Position numbers and translations under genes: made by a program. Below, in pieces: positions 13,699 to 15,379 of a DNA stretch of 15,379 nt; within the stretch, counting starts at the first letter, position 1; every line of letters starts with the position of its first letter. Under the pieces are notes generated by a model that saw only the letters and a program-made list of their open reading frames with translations, did no database searches and was not told the DNA's origin. The stretch is from Synergistaceae bacterium (GTDB taxonomy: Bacteria; Synergistota; Synergistia; Synergistales; Synergistaceae): assembly GCA_012513245.1 (NCBI GenBank), contig JAAZCN010000196.1, positions 1-15,379 on the forward strand, read 5' to 3'.

Positions 13699-14148
13699 CT
13701 ACTCCCTCAGGCCTTTCTCAAGTTCCGTGCAGAAGAGTTTTACTGTTTTGTAGGCCCTTGCAAGCTCTGTTTTGCTTAATGAAGAAAGAGCCTTGATCTC
13801 CCATTCGTGAAGATCTTTTACAAGCTTTTCTGCCAGCACCCATCCCTCTGGGGTAAACCTTATCACCTTGCGCCGCCTGTCTTTTTCATGAGGAAAACGT
13901 CCAATTATAGATTTTCTTTCAAGCGCGTCAAGGGTCGCCGTCATAGTTTGCCGGGGAATCCCAAGGTGATCTGCAGCTTCAGCAGGCTCAACCCCTTCCG
14001 GCCTCATATAGAGCTCTTCTATCAATGTCATCGCATTATTGGATATGCCATGCTTCTGTGTCCAGCAGGTATACACCCGGTCATAGCGACGCCAAAGGTC
14101 TGATAGCTCAAGCAGTGAATTTACTTCTTTGTTTTCCTTATTTTTCAT
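13699..14148 (-). CDS. MarR-family transcriptional regulator
   Basis: This 149-residue winged-helix regulator probably controls the adjacent efflux gene. The N-terminal helix (SLLELSDLWRRYDRVYTCWTQKHG) is for dimerisation. The helix-turn-helix is about VEPAEAADHLGIPRQTMTATLDALERKSII, and the wing is HEKDRRRKVIRFTPEG. Length is typical of the family. The frame is open 22 codons upstream, but that extension overlaps the end of the MATE gene and has no family match. The ATG at 14148 lies 16 nt after the MATE stop, with AGGAGG 12 nt upstream, a somewhat long spacing. The arrangement recalls MepA/MepR-type efflux loci. Ligand unknown. Confidence 0.88.
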   Translation of the reverse strand: MKNKENKEVNSLLELSDLWRRYDRVYTCWTQKHGISNNAMTLIEELYMRPEGVEPAEAADHLGIPRQTMTATLDALERKSIIGRFPHEKDRRRKVIRFTPEGWVLAEKLVKDLHEWEIKALSSLSKTELARAYKTVKLFCTELEKGLRE

Positions 14149-14164
14149 ATGCCGGTACCGCCTC

Positions 14165-15379
14165 CTAAATATTTTTATTGGCAAGGAGACCAAAGAAGGC
14201 TCCTTTTGATTCAATTACCCAGATAGTAATTAAGATAACAGAGAGAGCTATATTTGCAAATGTCATGGCCAGCCAGACACCGTCAAGCCCCCAGAATAGT
14301 GGAAGCAGCCACAGGAAGAAGGGCAGTATTATGAAGGGATCAACGTATGTAAGAAACGAAGATTGCCCGGAGTGCCTCGTCGACTGATAATACGAAGCCG
14401 CAACCTTGGTAATGCCCACAAACGGGAACATTGGCGAAGATAATATCAGCCCTCTGGTAATCATGGCTGCGGTAGTGCCGCTCATTGAGAAGAAAGCCGG
14501 TATAACTCCGGCAGATATCAGGAGAAGCCCTGAACAAATGAGTCCGATCCCAAATGCTGACGAGAAACCCATCTTTGCGGTAAACTTCCTTCGTGCAGAA
14601 AGAGATGCGCCATGGTAATAACTGATCAGTGGCTGTATGCCTTCCGCTACACCTTCCTGCATCATTACTCCAACAGGTATCACATAGCTTATCACCGAGT
14701 ATGCCGCTATACCGGGTTCTCCGCCGTAGACAAGAGACTGCCAGTTATGCATGATCATTGTCATCGCTGCAGCCGTTTGAACACCAAAGGGCGATATACC
14801 CATGGTTATGATCCGGCCTGCAAAAGCCAGTGACTCCCACATTTTTTTAAATCTCAGGCATACATTGGAATGGCCTCCGAGAAAGTGATAAAAGAGAAGA
14901 ATTGCTGTGAGCGTCTGAGAAACAACTGTTGCCCATGCTGCCCCTGCCACCCCAAATGGAAATACAATTACCCACAGCCAGTCTAGAATGATATTCAGTA
15001 CAAAACCCAATACCATGATATACATGGCTTTTTTAGGATAACCATCGTTTCTGACCGCCCCAAGCATCCCCACCGTAAAGATCTGTGTAAAAGAGAAAAG
15101 GATCAGTATCTGACCATAGACTGAAGAAAGGTGCGAAAGCTCCTCTGAAACTTTAAAGAGGCCTATAAGTTTCGTCAATGAGATACTGAGTGTAAAGGAG
15201 ACCAAAAAGGAAGCCAGGATCATCAGCATGACCATAGAAGTAAGAATACTCTCTGCTAAGCTGCTGCGTTTCCTTCCTCTGCTTATAGAAAGGAGAGCCC
15301 CTCCTCCTATCCCTATACCTGCTCCCGCAGCTGTTGCAAAAACAGTAAAGGGGTAAGATATACCGATCGCCGCCAGACC
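14165..15379 (-). CDS. MATE-family multidrug efflux transporter (N-terminus outside window)
   Basis: About 404 codons are visible and the frame stays open to base 15379, so the start lies outside. This inner-membrane cation/drug antiporter shows the MATE pattern of repeated hydrophobic helices. The upstream part reads ISYPFTVFATAAGAGIGIGGGALLSISRGRKR, the glycine-rich second helix and following loop typical of the family. Further marks are SQILI-like YGQILILFSF, NDGYPKKAMYIMVLGFVLNIILDWLWV, and EGIQPLISYYHGA in the second half. The first Met in the visible frame (15235) is internal, not the start. A MarR regulator follows 16 nt downstream on the same strand. Substrate range cannot be inferred. 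Confidence 0.92.
   Translation of the reverse strand, partial: GLAAIGISYPFTVFATAAGAGIGIGGGALLSISRGRKRSSLAESILTSMVMLMILASFLVSFTLSISLTKLIGLFKVSEELSHLSSVYGQILILFSFTQIFTVGMLGAVRNDGYPKKAMYIMVLGFVLNIILDWLWVIVFPFGVAGAAWATVVSQTLTAILLFYHFLGGHSNVCLRFKKMWESLAFAGRIITMGISPFGVQTAAAMTMIMHNWQSLVYGGEPGIAAYSVISYVIPVGVMMQEGVAEGIQPLISYYHGASLSARRKFTAKMGFSSAFGIGLICSGLLLISAGVIPAFFSMSGTTAAMITRGLILSSPMFPFVGITKVAASYYQSTRHSGQSSFLTYVDPFIILPFFLWLLPLFWGLDGVWLAMTFANIALSVILITIWVIESKGAFFGLLANKNI

Overview
The window reads like a chromosomal segment of a strictly anaerobic, amino-acid-fermenting bacterium. The gene content supports this: a four-subunit 2-oxoacid:ferredoxin oxidoreductase, a sodium:alanine/glycine-type symporter, a peptide-type ABC importer and homoserine dehydrogenase. 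Strong AGGAGG ribosome binding sites and TTGACA/TATAAT-like promoters are visible. A Synergistota-like host fits best, but this is inference; no rRNA or other phylogenetic marker is present.

Layout. (1) 1-3407, minus strand: a regulator-transporter operon with a very short LacI-family protein, a family 5 solute-binding protein, a DppB-like permease and the first codons of a DppC-like permease. The genes are translationally coupled by 1-4 nt overlaps, and the promoter carries a LacI-type operator. The binding protein has its two halves in reversed order (circularly permuted). The LacI protein seems to have lost one lobe of its effector domain. (2) 3519-6906, minus strand: a gamma-delta-alpha-beta oxidoreductase operon. 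Its leader holds a promoter, a 26-residue isoleucine-rich leader peptide, mutually exclusive antiterminator and terminator helices, and a further structured segment before porC. (3) 7001-9162, plus strand: a DeaD/CsdA-like RNA helicase with a long leader containing a terminator-like hairpin, and a DEGD version of motif II. (4) 9176-10345, plus strand: homoserine dehydrogenase, ending in a 42-bp perfect palindrome that serves both convergent genes. (5) 10362-11741, minus strand: an AGCS-family amino acid:cation symporter. (6) 12011-13192, plus strand: a membrane diguanylate cyclase. (7) 13193-13698: no gene, but dense short repeats with 11-nt spacing and small hairpins. (8) 13699-15379, minus strand: a MATE efflux gene (its start lies outside the window) followed by a MarR-type regulator.

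How the genes fit together. Oligomer import, alanine/glycine uptake and ferredoxin-linked oxoacid conversion suit life on peptides and amino acids. The isoleucine leader suggests the oxidoreductase is switched on when charged tRNA-Ile is scarce. That would fit a biosynthetic role, for example reductive carboxylation toward the isoleucine oxoacid, rather than simple catabolism. The two remodelled periplasmic-binding-protein folds in region 1 and the attenuator in region 2 are the points most worth following up.
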